Shown here in pieces: positions 1 to 7,471 of a stretch of DNA of 10,825 nucleotides. Each line of letters starts with the position of its first letter. Positions within the stretch are counted from its first letter, which is position 1. The translations under genes and the position numbers were made by a program. The notes beneath the pieces were generated by a model. It did not search any database. It had not been told where the DNA came from and saw nothing but the letters and a program-made list of their open reading frames with translations. Source of the stretch: Atopobiaceae bacterium (GTDB lineage Bacteria > Actinomycetota > Coriobacteriia > Coriobacteriales > Atopobiaceae); the NCBI GenBank assembly GCA_015258485.1, contig JABZIF010000031.1, positions 1 through 10,825 of the forward strand. The letters are read 5' to 3'.

Positions 1-327
1 TGCAAGTAGAGAACGAGAAATGCGTAAGGAATCATTTGCTGCAGATGTTTCACGCATTTCATTTCTAATCACATTATTAGATTGAAGCGTAGAAACAGTA
101 GCAGTTGAAATGCCAATGCGGACCACACCAAGCGTCAAGAACAATGCAGCAGCAACAGCAACAATTTTAATACGCTGTATAAACTGGCTACTCACACCAC
201 GACGCGCATCAGCATCAAGGCCGCCACCAGGAATAACCTCAAAAGAAGCGCGAGTGCTCTCTTGACGAGCATACTCAAACTCATTCTGAGTTGTACGTGC
301 GATAGCCTCTGATCCATAACGTGCCAT
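1..327 (-). CDS. ftsL: FtsL-like septum protein, N-terminal part (runs off the window)
   Basis: This is the first 109 codons of a gene that continues past position 1. The residues are a charged, probably cytoplasmic N-terminal region (about 1-52), one hydrophobic transmembrane helix (about 53-73, IKIVAVAAALFLTLGVVRIGI without its last residue), then a polar stretch with heptad-like hydrophobic spacing that would lie outside the membrane. That topology, and the place directly after rsmH in an mraZ-rsmH cluster, fit FtsL, the bitopic divisome protein that works with FtsB/DivIC and FtsQ at the septum. FtsL proteins are poorly conserved, so the name rests on position and topology. An in-frame ATG also exists at 336, but the GAGAGG ribosome site at 342-337 abuts it with no spacing. 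That site is 9 bases from the ATG at 327, so I chose 327. An ftsI-type gene would be expected next. Confidence 0.65.
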   Translation of the reverse strand, partial: MARYGSEAIARTTQNEFEYARQESTRASFEVIPGGGLDADARRGVSSQFIQRIKIVAVAAALFLTLGVVRIGISTATVSTLQSNNVIRNEMRETSAANDSLRISRSLLA

Positions 328-350
328 CTGGCTCATCCTCTCAAACTGGT

Positions 351-369
351 AAAACAAGCACTGCGCTTG
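351..369 (-). terminator. Small stem-loop with U-run between rsmH and the ftsL-like gene
   Basis: On the minus strand CAAGC and GCTTG can pair around a short loop (a further G-U pair is possible), followed at once by TTTT. It lies ten bases past the rsmH stop codon. The stem is short, so it is at best a weak terminator or attenuator, or an RNA processing signal inside the dcw operon. Confidence 0.3.
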
Positions 370-378
370 GTCGAACGT

Positions 379-1362
379 TTACTCTTCTGGGTTGCGTTTT
401 ACCGCCACCCGCATGAGGGCGCTTCTCGCCCTTGGATTGCGTTTGATCTCTTCTGGAGTGGCCATAAGAGGTTTACGCGTCACTATGTCAACTATCGGCA
501 CTTGACCACACATACAAACTGGGAGGTCTGGTGGACAAATACAACCTTGACTCAACTCATGGAAAACATGCTTTACAATGCGATCTTCCAGTGAATGGTA
601 CGAGATAACGCAGATTCTTCCACCTGGATTAGCCCAGGCAATTGCAGAACGAAGTCCGCGTTCCAGCACTTCAAGCTCATGATTAACTTCGATACGAAGC
701 GCTTGGAACGTCTTTCTAGCGGGATGTCCACCATGACGACGTGCCGCCGCTGGAATTGCAGCTTTTATAATCTCTACGAGCTCTAACGTAGTGTGAATTG
801 GTCTCTTTTCTCGAACCTCAACAATGCGTCGTGCAATTCGTGATGCGAATTTCTCATCACCATAAACTCGAAGAATTCGGGTGAGGTCAGCTTCGTTATA
901 AGTGTTTATAACCTCTTGTGCAGTTGGAGTTTGTTTACCCGAATCCATTCGCATATCCAACGGGGCGTCTTCGTGATACGAAAAACCTCGCTCTGGGATA
1001 TCAAGCTGAGGAGAAGAAACACCAATGTCAAAAAGAAAACAATCGACTCCAGGAACTTCTGCAGAGACGAGAAGTTCATCAAGATTGCCAAAGTTTCCTT
1101 TGAGTGGTAAAAACTCTGCGTTTGGTACTTCTTTCTTAATACGTGCAGCTGCTGCTTGATGAGCCATTGCATCCTGATCAATCCCAATGGAAAGACCATC
1201 TGGAGCAATACATTTGGCCATCGCTACGGTGTGACCCGCTCCTCCCAAGGTGCAGTCGCAAACAACCTCACCTGGCTTTGGGTTCAGCTCACGTAACACT
1301 TCTGCAAGCATTACTGGTTGGTGCCGATATTCGACTTTCAAGCTACTTTCTTCTGCCTTCAC
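379..1362 (-). CDS. rsmH: 16S rRNA (cytosine-1402-N4)-methyltransferase RsmH
   Basis: RsmH (MraW) uses S-adenosylmethionine to methylate N4 of C1402 in the decoding site of 16S rRNA. The 327-residue product has the usual family length and every landmark: HQPVMLAEVL (14-23), the SAM loop DCTLGGAGHT (36-45), IDQD (61-64), FDIGVSSPQLD (111-121), RGFSYHEDAPLDMRMD (125-140), RHGGHPARKTFQALRIEVN (209-227) and ISYHSLEDRIVKHVF (253-267). A CxC-x6-CxC cluster (C274, C276, C283, C285) sits near the end, as in many Gram-positive homologues, and could bind metal. The start is GTG. Only 15 bases separate it from the mraZ stop, with a modest GAGAAG ribosome site, so it is cotranscribed with mraZ. The identification is secure. 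Confidence 0.97.
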   Translation of the reverse strand: MKAEESSLKVEYRHQPVMLAEVLRELNPKPGEVVCDCTLGGAGHTVAMAKCIAPDGLSIGIDQDAMAHQAAAARIKKEVPNAEFLPLKGNFGNLDELLVSAEVPGVDCFLFDIGVSSPQLDIPERGFSYHEDAPLDMRMDSGKQTPTAQEVINTYNEADLTRILRVYGDEKFASRIARRIVEVREKRPIHTTLELVEIIKAAIPAAARRHGGHPARKTFQALRIEVNHELEVLERGLRSAIAWANPGGRICVISYHSLEDRIVKHVFHELSQGCICPPDLPVCMCGQVPIVDIVTRKPLMATPEEIKRNPRARSALMRVAVKRNPEE

Positions 1363-1377
1363 GATCTTCTCGCCTCA

Positions 1378-1812
1378 TTAGGCGCCAAAGATAAGATCCT
1401 CAAGCGTTGCAACGCGATCATCTGCCGAGAAGAGGCTGTTCCACTTATCGGAATTCCAAATCTCAAAGTGGTCGCCATTTCCAACAATGGTGACGTCGCG
1501 ATCAAGCTGGAGCTTCTTTCTGGCCTCAGGATCGGACTCGTCAATCTTTCCCAGTGCAATACGTCCAACCGAGTCAATGTCGACAGTAGTTGCAGCTGCA
1601 TTCAGCATACGAAGTGCTGTGACGTCATCACGATTCCTTGGGTTGAGGTTGAGGCTTTGAATCCAAGCCTCATACGCCTCTGGTGAGTAACCGTAAAGAG
1701 CGTCCTGACGACGAAGCAAAACAACAACGTCACCCATTTGCTTACGCTGAGGTGCAGGAAGAGTTACACGAATCTTTGAGTCCAGCGAACGCTGATACTG
1801 ACCAGTTAACAT
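1378..1812 (-). CDS. mraZ: Transcriptional regulator MraZ
   Basis: MraZ is a DNA-binding protein of the SpoVT/AbrB-like fold that represses its own dcw operon. The 144-residue product has the two characteristic half-repeats: GQYQRSLDSKIRVTLPA (4-20) and TTVDIDSVGRIALGK (75-89). The family motif is DxKGR/DxxGR. The first copy reads DSKIR, with Ile where Gly is usual; the second, DSVGR, is intact. The reading frame stays open upstream to 1959, but the ATG at 1812 is preceded by a near-perfect AAAGGAGG site and the product then begins as MraZ proteins normally do. MraZ is followed after 15 bases by rsmH, its usual partner. A four-fold GTGT repeat 118-151 bases upstream is a likely binding site for the protein itself. 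Confidence 0.96.
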   Translation of the reverse strand: MLTGQYQRSLDSKIRVTLPAPQRKQMGDVVVLLRRQDALYGYSPEAYEAWIQSLNLNPRNRDDVTALRMLNAAATTVDIDSVGRIALGKIDESDPEARKKLQLDRDVTIVGNGDHFEIWNSDKWNSLFSADDRVATLEDLIFGA

Positions 1813-1816
1813 GTCT

Positions 1817-1824
1817 CCTCCTTT
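1817..1824 (-). promoter_or_regulatory. Strong ribosome binding site that fixes the mraZ start
   Basis: AAAGGAGG on the minus strand lies four bases before the ATG at 1812. It rules out the longer reading frame starting at 1959, whose extra 49 residues resemble no MraZ protein and cover promoter-like DNA. Confidence 0.85.
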
Positions 1825-1838
1825 CACGTTGGCGCCCA

Positions 1839-1878
1839 TTGCCGTGCGTGCTGTGTTTGTGTTGTATGTGCACGGCAA
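1839..1878 (-). repeat. Inverted repeat in the mraZ leader
   Basis: TTGCCGTGC and GCACGGCAA form a perfect 9-bp stem around a 22-base loop. The structure ends 26 bases before the mraZ start codon and is the most GC-rich element of the intergenic region. No U-run follows, so it is not a normal terminator. It could be a leader RNA hairpin or a protein-binding dyad. Confidence 0.55.
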
Positions 1879-1913
1879 CATTTGGGCATGCTTCGACGTT
1901 TGAACGTGAAATA

Positions 1914-1919
1914 AATATA
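1914..1919 (-). promoter_or_regulatory. Candidate -10 element of the mraZ promoter
   Basis: TATATT on the minus strand lies just downstream of the GTGT array, so the array would cover the -35 region and the DNA just upstream. The hexamer at the right spacing (TGTGCC, part of the third repeat) is a poor -35. The implied leader is about 95 bases. This is motif evidence only. Confidence 0.4.
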
Positions 1920-1929
1920 ACTCATTCCA

Positions 1930-1963
1930 ACACTTAGGCACACTAGAAAACACTTTCAAACAC
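1930..1963 (-). promoter_or_regulatory. Four GTGT direct repeats with exact 10-bp period, probable MraZ operator
   Basis: On the minus strand GTGT occurs at 1963-1960, 1953-1950, 1943-1940 and 1933-1930, exactly one helical turn apart. The units read TTGGTGTTTG, AAAGTGTTTT, CTAGTGTGCC and TAAGTGTTGG. Known MraZ operators are arrays of short direct repeats on a similar pitch: TGGG-type boxes in Escherichia coli and AAAGTG-type boxes in mollicutes. Position, repeat spacing and the adjacent mraZ gene together support autoregulation. The exact consensus for this lineage is inferred. Confidence 0.7.
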
Positions 1964-2170
1964 CAAGTATTTTTTCATATGTCTATCTGGTCTTTAATCA
2001 AATAACGATAAAGAGAATTTAAACCACAATATGTAGTGTTTATCTATTCCCTAACTACAAAAGAAGGGATTATTAGAGTTTTATTTCTAAAAATGAATTT
2101 TTTATAGACACAAAAAATTTTTTACGATTTGTGTTGAACTCGTGACGAAAATCACACTTTCCCACACACG

Positions 2171-3085
2171 CTATTCTTTAGGATGCACATGAGAACGTGG
2201 ATGCGCCTCTAAGAAAACACCTCTAATGTGAGCTCTATCAACATGCGTATATAACTGTGTAGTAGAAATATCTACGTGACCCAACAATTCCTGGACAGAG
2301 CGCAAATCTGCCCCACCCTCAAGAAGATGTGTAGCAAAGCTATGCCTCAACGTATGAGGATGCAAATCATCGATTCCCACATTTCTGCCGTATGTTGCTA
2401 CAAGTTTATGAATTGATTGACGAGAAATTCTTCCGCCTCGTGCATTTACGAAGACCTCGGAGACTTGTCCATGTTTTAAAAGATTAGAGCGACCTTCGTA
2501 GATATATGCCTGTAACGCACGAACAGCCGATCCAAGAATTGGTACCACTCGTTCTTTGGAACCTTTACCAAATACACGCAAAAGCTCCTCATCAAACAAC
2601 ACCCCACGCATTTCTAAATCGCAAAGTTCTGAAACTCGCAAACCGCAACCATAAAGAACCTCAAGAATAGCCTTATCTCGCATCCCAATAGAAGTTTTTT
2701 TAAATGGTTGATCTAAAAGTCTTGCTGCCATTTCTTGCGAAATAACATCAGGGAGTCTTTGTACTCTTGCTGCTGGAGGAAGATTGTCTGCTGGAGAGCT
2801 CTCACAAATCTGTTCTATAACCAAAAACTTATGGAAATTTCTTAACGCTGCAGTATGGCGCTCTACTGAAGTTGGAGCCATTCCTAAATCTCTTAACGTG
2901 CCAATATATTCTTCAATATCTGCCCGAGTAACTTGAGCGGGTTTGGTTATATGACGATTATCCAGCCAGCTGATATAACCTTGTATATCCCGCTTATAGG
3001 CATCAAAGGTATTAACAGAAAGACCTCGCTCAACAGCAACATACGCTAAAAATTCTGTACATGCCTGAGCGAGGTCCATAATCAT
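2171..3085 (-). CDS. xerD: Site-specific tyrosine recombinase XerD
   Basis: XerD with XerC resolves chromosome dimers at dif during division. The 304-residue product has an N-terminal SAM-like core-binding domain (about 4-90) and a C-terminal catalytic domain with all active-site residues: R150 (GLRVSEL), K174 (GKGSKER), H244 and R247 ([14 protein letters not shown]), H270 (LLGH) and the nucleophile Y279 (TQLYTH). H244, R247, H270 and Y279 fall at the same numbers as in E. coli XerD, so the protein is full length and presumably active. It starts 18 bases after the pyrG stop with an AGGA site five bases before the ATG. A second in-frame ATG two codons later is less well placed. Nothing mobile surrounds it and the neighbours are housekeeping genes, so a phage integrase is unlikely. 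XerC cannot be excluded from sequence alone. Confidence 0.9.
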   Translation of the reverse strand: MIMDLAQACTEFLAYVAVERGLSVNTFDAYKRDIQGYISWLDNRHITKPAQVTRADIEEYIGTLRDLGMAPTSVERHTAALRNFHKFLVIEQICESSPADNLPPAARVQRLPDVISQEMAARLLDQPFKKTSIGMRDKAILEVLYGCGLRVSELCDLEMRGVLFDEELLRVFGKGSKERVVPILGSAVRALQAYIYEGRSNLLKHGQVSEVFVNARGGRISRQSIHKLVATYGRNVGIDDLHPHTLRHSFATHLLEGGADLRSVQELLGHVDISTTQLYTHVDRAHIRGVFLEAHPRSHVHPKE

Positions 3086-3103
3086 ACATGTCCTAAACGA
3101 CTC

Positions 3104-4753
3104 TTATAAAACTGACTTTACCTTATGACGATCAATTGACTCATGATGTGCAATTGCAGCGCGCACAAACTCACGGAATAGTGGTGCCGGATGAGTTGGA
3201 CGACTCTTAAACTCTGGATGGGCTTGACTTGCTACAAACCATGGATGGACATCCTCTGGAAGCTCTATCATCTCTACCAAACGATCATCTGGAGAAACAC
3301 CAGAAATGACTAGTCCATGTTCAACGAGCTGTTTACGGTATACATTACTTACTTCATAGCGATGACGATGACGCTCATAAATTAAATCATCACCATATGC
3401 TTCATGAGCAAGCGTATTGGCAACTACCTTACATGGATATGATCCAAGACGCATTGTACCGCCCTTATCGGTCACATCTTCTTGATCTGGCATAAGATCG
3501 ATAACGGGATAAGGAGTATCGGGACCAAATTCTGCAGAATTAGCACCCTCCATACCACAAACATCGCGAGCAAACTCAGTAACAGCCATTTGCATTCCAA
3601 GACACACGCCAAGATAAGGAATCTTAAACTCGCGAGCACGACGAATAGCAACCATTTTGCCTTCAACGCCTCTCAGACCAAACCCTCCTGGAACTAAAAT
3701 ACCGTCTGCGCGAGCAAGTTCTTTTGCTACGTCATCTTCAGTAAGCTCTTCGCCATTAACAAGACGAATATCAACGTGGCGGTCGTAAAAAATTCCAGAA
3801 TGATGCAGCGCCTCAATAACAGAAAGGTATGCATCAGGCAATTGCGTGTATTTTCCGACTACATAAATTCTTGTAGTATCTTCAAGCGCATTTGCCTTAT
3901 GCATTGCAGTAGTGAAAGACTCCCAGCTTCCAAGATCGCTTGGATGAATCTCAAGTCCAAGACGTTCAAGGACCTTTTTATCAAAACCTTGGCTAGCAAG
4001 ATGTGCAGGGACATCATAAATTGATGGTAAGTCGTTGTTCTCAAAAACACAATCTGCATCAACGTCGCAGAAATTAGCGATTTTCTCGCGAATAGATGCA
4101 TCAACTGAATGACTGGAACGACATACGATAAAGTCTGGTTGAACGCCAAGAGAACGGAGCTCTTTTACTGAGTGCTGAGTAGGTTTTGTTTTAACTTCAT
4201 GCGCTGCAGCAATATAGGGAACAAGACTCACATGAATAATAGCGACGTTGTGAGCACCGCGTTCTTTTCTGAATTGGCGGATTGCCTCAACAAACGGCTG
4301 AGACTCAATATCTCCAATGGTGCCGCCAAGTTCTGTAATGACAATATCGGCGTCAGTTACTTCTTCAATTCTGGCAAAACGTGCTTTAATTGCATCAGTG
4401 ACATGGGGAATAACCTGAACAGTTCCACCAAGAAAATCTCCAGCACGCTCACGCTGAATAAGTGACTGATAGATTAAACCAGTAGTAAAGTTAGATTCAC
4501 GAGTAAGATTCTCATCAATAAAACGCTCATAGTGACCGAGGTCAAGGTCTGTTTCTTTGCCGTCTTCAGTAACAAAAACCTCACCATGCTGAAACGGACT
4601 CATAGTTCCTGGGTCAACATTAAGGTATGGATCGGCTTTTTGCATCATGACCTTATAACCACGAGCTTTAAGAAGGCGCCCCAATGAAGCAGCGGTAATT
4701 CCCTTACCTAACGAAGAAACAACGCCGCCTGTTACAAAAATATGCTTGGTCAT
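3104..4753 (-). CDS. pyrG: CTP synthase (glutamine hydrolysing)
   Basis: PyrG makes CTP from UTP, ATP and glutamine, the last step of pyrimidine nucleotide synthesis. The 549 residues match the family length. The N-terminal synthetase domain carries the P-loop-like [19 protein letters not shown] (7-25), the UTP/CTP site [20 protein letters not shown] (38-57), [11 protein letters not shown] (141-151) and [13 protein letters not shown] (188-200). The C-terminal class I glutaminase domain has the GGFG loop (356-359), the nucleophile C384 in LGVCLGMQ and the H512/E514 pair in AHPEF, so ammonia transfer should be intact. A GGGAGA ribosome site precedes the ATG at 4753. The gene has its own 130-base upstream region and is followed closely by xerD, which suggests a two-gene unit. 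Confidence 0.98.
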   Translation of the reverse strand: MTKHIFVTGGVVSSLGKGITAASLGRLLKARGYKVMMQKADPYLNVDPGTMSPFQHGEVFVTEDGKETDLDLGHYERFIDENLTRESNFTTGLIYQSLIQRERAGDFLGGTVQVIPHVTDAIKARFARIEEVTDADIVITELGGTIGDIESQPFVEAIRQFRKERGAHNVAIIHVSLVPYIAAAHEVKTKPTQHSVKELRSLGVQPDFIVCRSSHSVDASIREKIANFCDVDADCVFENNDLPSIYDVPAHLASQGFDKKVLERLGLEIHPSDLGSWESFTTAMHKANALEDTTRIYVVGKYTQLPDAYLSVIEALHHSGIFYDRHVDIRLVNGEELTEDDVAKELARADGILVPGGFGLRGVEGKMVAIRRAREFKIPYLGVCLGMQMAVTEFARDVCGMEGANSAEFGPDTPYPVIDLMPDQEDVTDKGGTMRLGSYPCKVVANTLAHEAYGDDLIYERHRHRYEVSNVYRKQLVEHGLVISGVSPDDRLVEMIELPEDVHPWFVASQAHPEFKSRPTHPAPLFREFVRAAIAHHESIDRHKVKSVL

Positions 4754-4883
4754 GAAAATCTCCCGTAATTAAAACAAAAAAATACGTTTCTACGGGTCTT
4801 TATACTATCCCGATTTAGGCCCCATAGAGACGAGAAATTCAAGCTCTTCAAAAAATCTTAGTATGCTTTGAAATAGTTATAAA
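4754..4883 (-). promoter_or_regulatory. pyrG upstream region with a repeat overlapping its ribosome site
   Basis: On the minus strand CCCGTA (4796-4791) is complementary to TACGGG (4767-4762); the second half runs into the GGGAGA ribosome site of pyrG. A CGGG a little further upstream (4812-4809) could compete for the same CCCG. A TAGTATAAA sequence (4807-4799) resembles a -10, but no good -35 stands at the right distance. No T-run-type terminator for recN is clear. Confidence 0.4.
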
Positions 4884-6515
4884 TCACCTCTTCTCTTCAA
4901 GTAATTCCTGTGCATGAGCCAAAGAAGCTTCAGTTATTGTTCCAGAAAGCATACGTGCAATTTCTTCTTCTCTTTGAACACCGGTAACCTCAGTAATAGA
5001 AGTAACTGGAATAGCGTTATGTTCTTCAGATTTTGAAACTACGTAGTGCTTATCGCCCATAACTGCAACTTGAGGTAAGTGCGTTACAACAATTACCTGA
5101 TGTGTTTGCGCCAATTGTTCAAGTACCTCAGCAAGGGATAACGCCGTTGCACCACCTACGCCAGCATCAACCTCATCAAATACCAACGTATCGCACTCAT
5201 CAGACTTACCTAGCACAACTTTACACGCAAGCATAACACGAGAAATCTCACCGCCTGATGCAATCTTCTTAAGCGGACGAGCAGTCATTTGAGCAGAAGG
5301 CTTATACATAAGCTCTACTTTTTCTGATCCTGTCTTATTCCACTGTTCAAAGGGTAAATCATCAAACAACAATTCTATTTGAGCTGACCCCATCTGTAAG
5401 CGACTCATTTGTGCATTAACTGCTTTACAGAGCTTTGGTGCTGCTTCGTGCCTCATCGCTTGTAGAATCTGAGCTTTTGAAATGAGCTTTTCTTTTGCCT
5501 CGTTAACAACAAGCTGAGCATCGTGAAGGAGTTTTTCTGTATCTCTTGTTGCTTCTACGAGTTCTTGAGCAGCTTGATACTTCTTAAATACATCTTTTAT
5601 TCCAGGGCCATACGTTCTCATAAGACCTTGTAAACGAGCCATGCGTTCTTGCATCGAAGCAAGCGATTCTTCATCAAAATCAAGAGCACTCACGTAACTT
5701 CTCAGCTCTGAAGAAACATCCTCAATCTCTATCAAAGCACTCGAAAGAGAATCCACATATCCATTAAGCGTTGCATCGTATGACAAAGCGTTCTGAAGCA
5801 TTTGTACTACCTCAGAAAGTGAATCAAGAACTCCTCCATCATCAGAAAGAACCTGATGAGCACCTTCAGTAGCTTGAAGTAAAGATTCTGAATGCTCAAA
5901 GCGAGGTAATTGCTCTTCCAGCTCTTCTAATTCTCCCTCTTTTGGAGAAACTTCATCAATCTTTTGGATGAGAAATGCAGCATCATCAATTTTTGAACTA
6001 CTCGATTGGCTTACTTCTCTTACACGTTGCAATTCTGCAACTGCCGCATGATATGCCTGTAATGATTCTTGATACTCCCCCAATGGAACTTGTAAAGGAT
6101 TACCAATCCAAGCATCAAGCATGCCTACGTGATTTTTAACATCCAAAAGTCTTTGATGTTCGTGTTGACCACACAAATCTATTGACGTACCAATACCTAA
6201 AGCAAGTTCTTTAACAGACGCCATATGTCCGTCAATTTCTACTCTTCCCCGGCCATCAGCACTCACACGTCTAGAAACAATTACTCCGTCTTTGTCATCA
6301 TTAGAAGTAAAGAAACGAGCTTCTACTTGTAAGGCGTCAGTACCTTCTCTCACAGCTGAAGCGTCTGCTCTTTCTCCAACTAAAAGTTTAATAGAAGAAA
6401 GTAGAGCGGTTTTTCCGGCACCAGTCTCTCCCGTTAAAACAGTCAGACCAGCAGAAGGCAACAGTGACGCATCTTGAATGAGTGCAACATTTTGTACATG
6501 AAGTTCATCAAGCAT
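4884..6515 (-). CDS. recN: DNA repair protein RecN
   Basis: RecN is an SMC-like ATPase that gathers broken DNA ends early in double-strand-break repair. The 543-residue product has the full architecture. The N-terminal ATPase half contains Walker A GETGAGKT (29-36) and CGQHEHQRLLD (115-125). A long polar, glutamate- and glutamine-rich coiled-coil part follows (about 145-365). The C-terminal half has the ABC signature SGGEISRVMLA (420-430), Walker B TLVFDEVDAGVGG (443-455) and the conserved VVTHLPQVA (476-484). It is slightly shorter than the common 550-570 residues, presumably in the coil. It begins six bases after the nadK stop with a modest AGGT-type ribosome site, so it depends on nadK transcription. 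A SOS-type box ahead of nadK fits damage induction, as known for recN in other bacteria. Confidence 0.97.
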   Translation of the reverse strand: MLDELHVQNVALIQDASLLPSAGLTVLTGETGAGKTALLSSIKLLVGERADASAVREGTDALQVEARFFTSNDDKDGVIVSRRVSADGRGRVEIDGHMASVKELALGIGTSIDLCGQHEHQRLLDVKNHVGMLDAWIGNPLQVPLGEYQESLQAYHAAVAELQRVREVSQSSSSKIDDAAFLIQKIDEVSPKEGELEELEEQLPRFEHSESLLQATEGAHQVLSDDGGVLDSLSEVVQMLQNALSYDATLNGYVDSLSSALIEIEDVSSELRSYVSALDFDEESLASMQERMARLQGLMRTYGPGIKDVFKKYQAAQELVEATRDTEKLLHDAQLVVNEAKEKLISKAQILQAMRHEAAPKLCKAVNAQMSRLQMGSAQIELLFDDLPFEQWNKTGSEKVELMYKPSAQMTARPLKKIASGGEISRVMLACKVVLGKSDECDTLVFDEVDAGVGGATALSLAEVLEQLAQTHQVIVVTHLPQVAVMGDKHYVVSKSEEHNAIPVTSITEVTGVQREEEIARMLSGTITEASLAHAQELLEEKR

Positions 6516-6521
6516 AAAAAT

Positions 6522-7382
6522 CTACCTGCTGTCTGCTTTGCCATAAAAAACACGAGACACCGAGTGATAAAAACTATGTGCACTACTGTCAAGTAAAATA
6601 ATGTCCCCGGGTCCACGACTAATACGAGCCTTTGTTGCTACACCGTCTTCTGGATGACTAATGTTTTGTCCATCAGAAAAGAAATGACACAGTGCAGGGC
6701 GATCCTTTGACATAGTGATTTCAACAACATCAGAAGGAGACGTGAGAAAAGCGCGTGCCAAAATAGTATGTGGTGCAATAGGAACGCATACCATACCGGT
6801 AAATTCTGGAGTAACAATTGGACCACCAGCTGCAAGCGCGTATCCTGTTGACCCTGTTGCCGTACTTACCACAAAGCCATCTCCACGAAGCTTATCAATA
6901 TGGTTACCTGATACAGCAACAGTAAACTCAACCATATCCCCCGCTCCACCTCTGGATACAGCAAAATCATTAAGCGAGAAGGTCTTCTCGCTATGAACCT
7001 CTCCAGAGGGAAGCTCATATTCAGTTTCAATTGAAAGAGTTGCACGTCTAGATATATGAAGTTCTCCCGCAAGAGCATCAGAGAGCGTCTCAAACATATG
7101 GGATGGTGTTGTGCTAGTCAAAAACCCTAAATGACCATATGAAACTCCAAGGATTGGAATTTCTGAATATCCAACAATCTTTGCCGCCCGTAAAAGTGTT
7201 CCATCTCCACCAAGAGAAACAACAAGCTCGCAATCAGAACAGTCAACAATTTTGTCTGGGAAAAGTTTTTTATCGTGAGCCCACTGAACATCATATCCCT
7301 GTTCAAAAAGCCATTCTTCCAGTTTACGTGCGCCAGAAACAGCAACTTCTCTTGAATAATTTGGTACAAGAAGTACTTTCAC
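6522..7382 (-). CDS. nadK: NAD kinase
   Basis: NadK phosphorylates NAD to NADP, using ATP or polyphosphate depending on the lineage. Counting from GTG at 7382, the product has 286 residues and begins MKVLLVPNYSRE, a typical NAD kinase start. It contains the nucleotide-binding GGDGT (58-62), YGHLGFLTS (82-90), the NAD-binding ND pair (138-139) and the long signature DGFVVSTATGSTGYALAAGG (168-187). Another in-frame GTG lies at 7391, but the GGAGAG ribosome site (7396-7391) overlaps it, whereas it stands eight bases from 7382; I therefore prefer 7382. The usual Asn in the GxNxGxLGFL segment is Ser here, a position that also varies in other bacteria. The stop is six bases before recN, so the two form an operon, probably transcribed from the promoter region at 7392-7482. 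Confidence 0.95.
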   Translation of the reverse strand: MKVLLVPNYSREVAVSGARKLEEWLFEQGYDVQWAHDKKLFPDKIVDCSDCELVVSLGGDGTLLRAAKIVGYSEIPILGVSYGHLGFLTSTTPSHMFETLSDALAGELHISRRATLSIETEYELPSGEVHSEKTFSLNDFAVSRGGAGDMVEFTVAVSGNHIDKLRGDGFVVSTATGSTGYALAAGGPIVTPEFTGMVCVPIAPHTILARAFLTSPSDVVEITMSKDRPALCHFFSDGQNISHPEDGVATKARISRGPGDIILLDSSAHSFYHSVSRVFYGKADSR

Positions 7383-7390
7383 GTAAACCA

Positions 7391-7396
7391 CTCTCC
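7391..7396 (-). promoter_or_regulatory. Ribosome binding site that decides the nadK start
   Basis: GGAGAG on the minus strand overlaps one possible GTG start (7391) and lies eight bases from the next in-frame GTG (7382). Only the second has workable spacing. Confidence 0.65.
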
Positions 7397-7434
7397 AAAG
7401 TCAGCTACTCGCAAAAATATGAATAACCCTTTTT

Positions 7435-7440
7435 AGTATA
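7435..7440 (-). promoter_or_regulatory. Candidate -10 element of the nadK-recN promoter
   Basis: TATACT is a close match to the -10 consensus and lies about 50 bases before the nadK start. The stretch 16-18 bases upstream is AT-rich without a recognisable -35 hexamer, so activation or a relaxed promoter is possible. Confidence 0.5.
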
Positions 7441-7471
7441 CCTAAAAATCAAGAAAAAATGATTAGAATTA

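Larger units (their letters stand above)
1813..2170 (-). promoter_or_regulatory. Non-coding region upstream of mraZ (358 bp)
   Basis: No credible gene lies between xerD and mraZ. From xerD toward mraZ the region holds an AAAGTGTGA/GTGTGGG motif pair next to the xerD stop (2152-2167), a dyad with an A6T6 tract (2108-2134), an AT-rich stretch without clear signals, the four-copy GTGT array (1930-1963), a candidate -10 (1914-1919), an ACGTT/AACGT dyad (1896-1907) and a GC-rich inverted repeat in the probable leader (1839-1878). I see no convincing intrinsic terminator for xerD. Confidence 0.75.

Noticed and set aside
367..786. Two consecutive plus-strand open frames
   Set aside because: They lie wholly opposite the conserved rsmH gene, have no ribosome site and show no recognisable protein pattern.
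1813..1959. Upstream extension of the mraZ reading frame by 49 residues
   Set aside because: The ATG at 1812 has a near-perfect ribosome site and gives the canonical MraZ N-terminus; the extension covers promoter-like DNA and a hairpin.
2041..2075. TCCCT/AGGGA inverted repeat in the xerD-mraZ gap
   Set aside because: Five pairs around an 11-12 base loop without a T-run are no more than chance in a region of this size.
2171..3085. Phage or integron integrase as an explanation of the tyrosine recombinase
   Set aside because: Length, active-site spacing identical to XerD, and housekeeping neighbours argue for XerD; no att-like repeats or mobile genes are seen.
4754..4883. Bacillus-type reiterative-transcription control of pyrG
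   Set aside because: That mechanism needs a transcript starting GGGC with a downstream C/U-rich terminator stem. A GGGGCC is present on the minus strand, but no fitting promoter or pyrimidine-rich terminator follows it.
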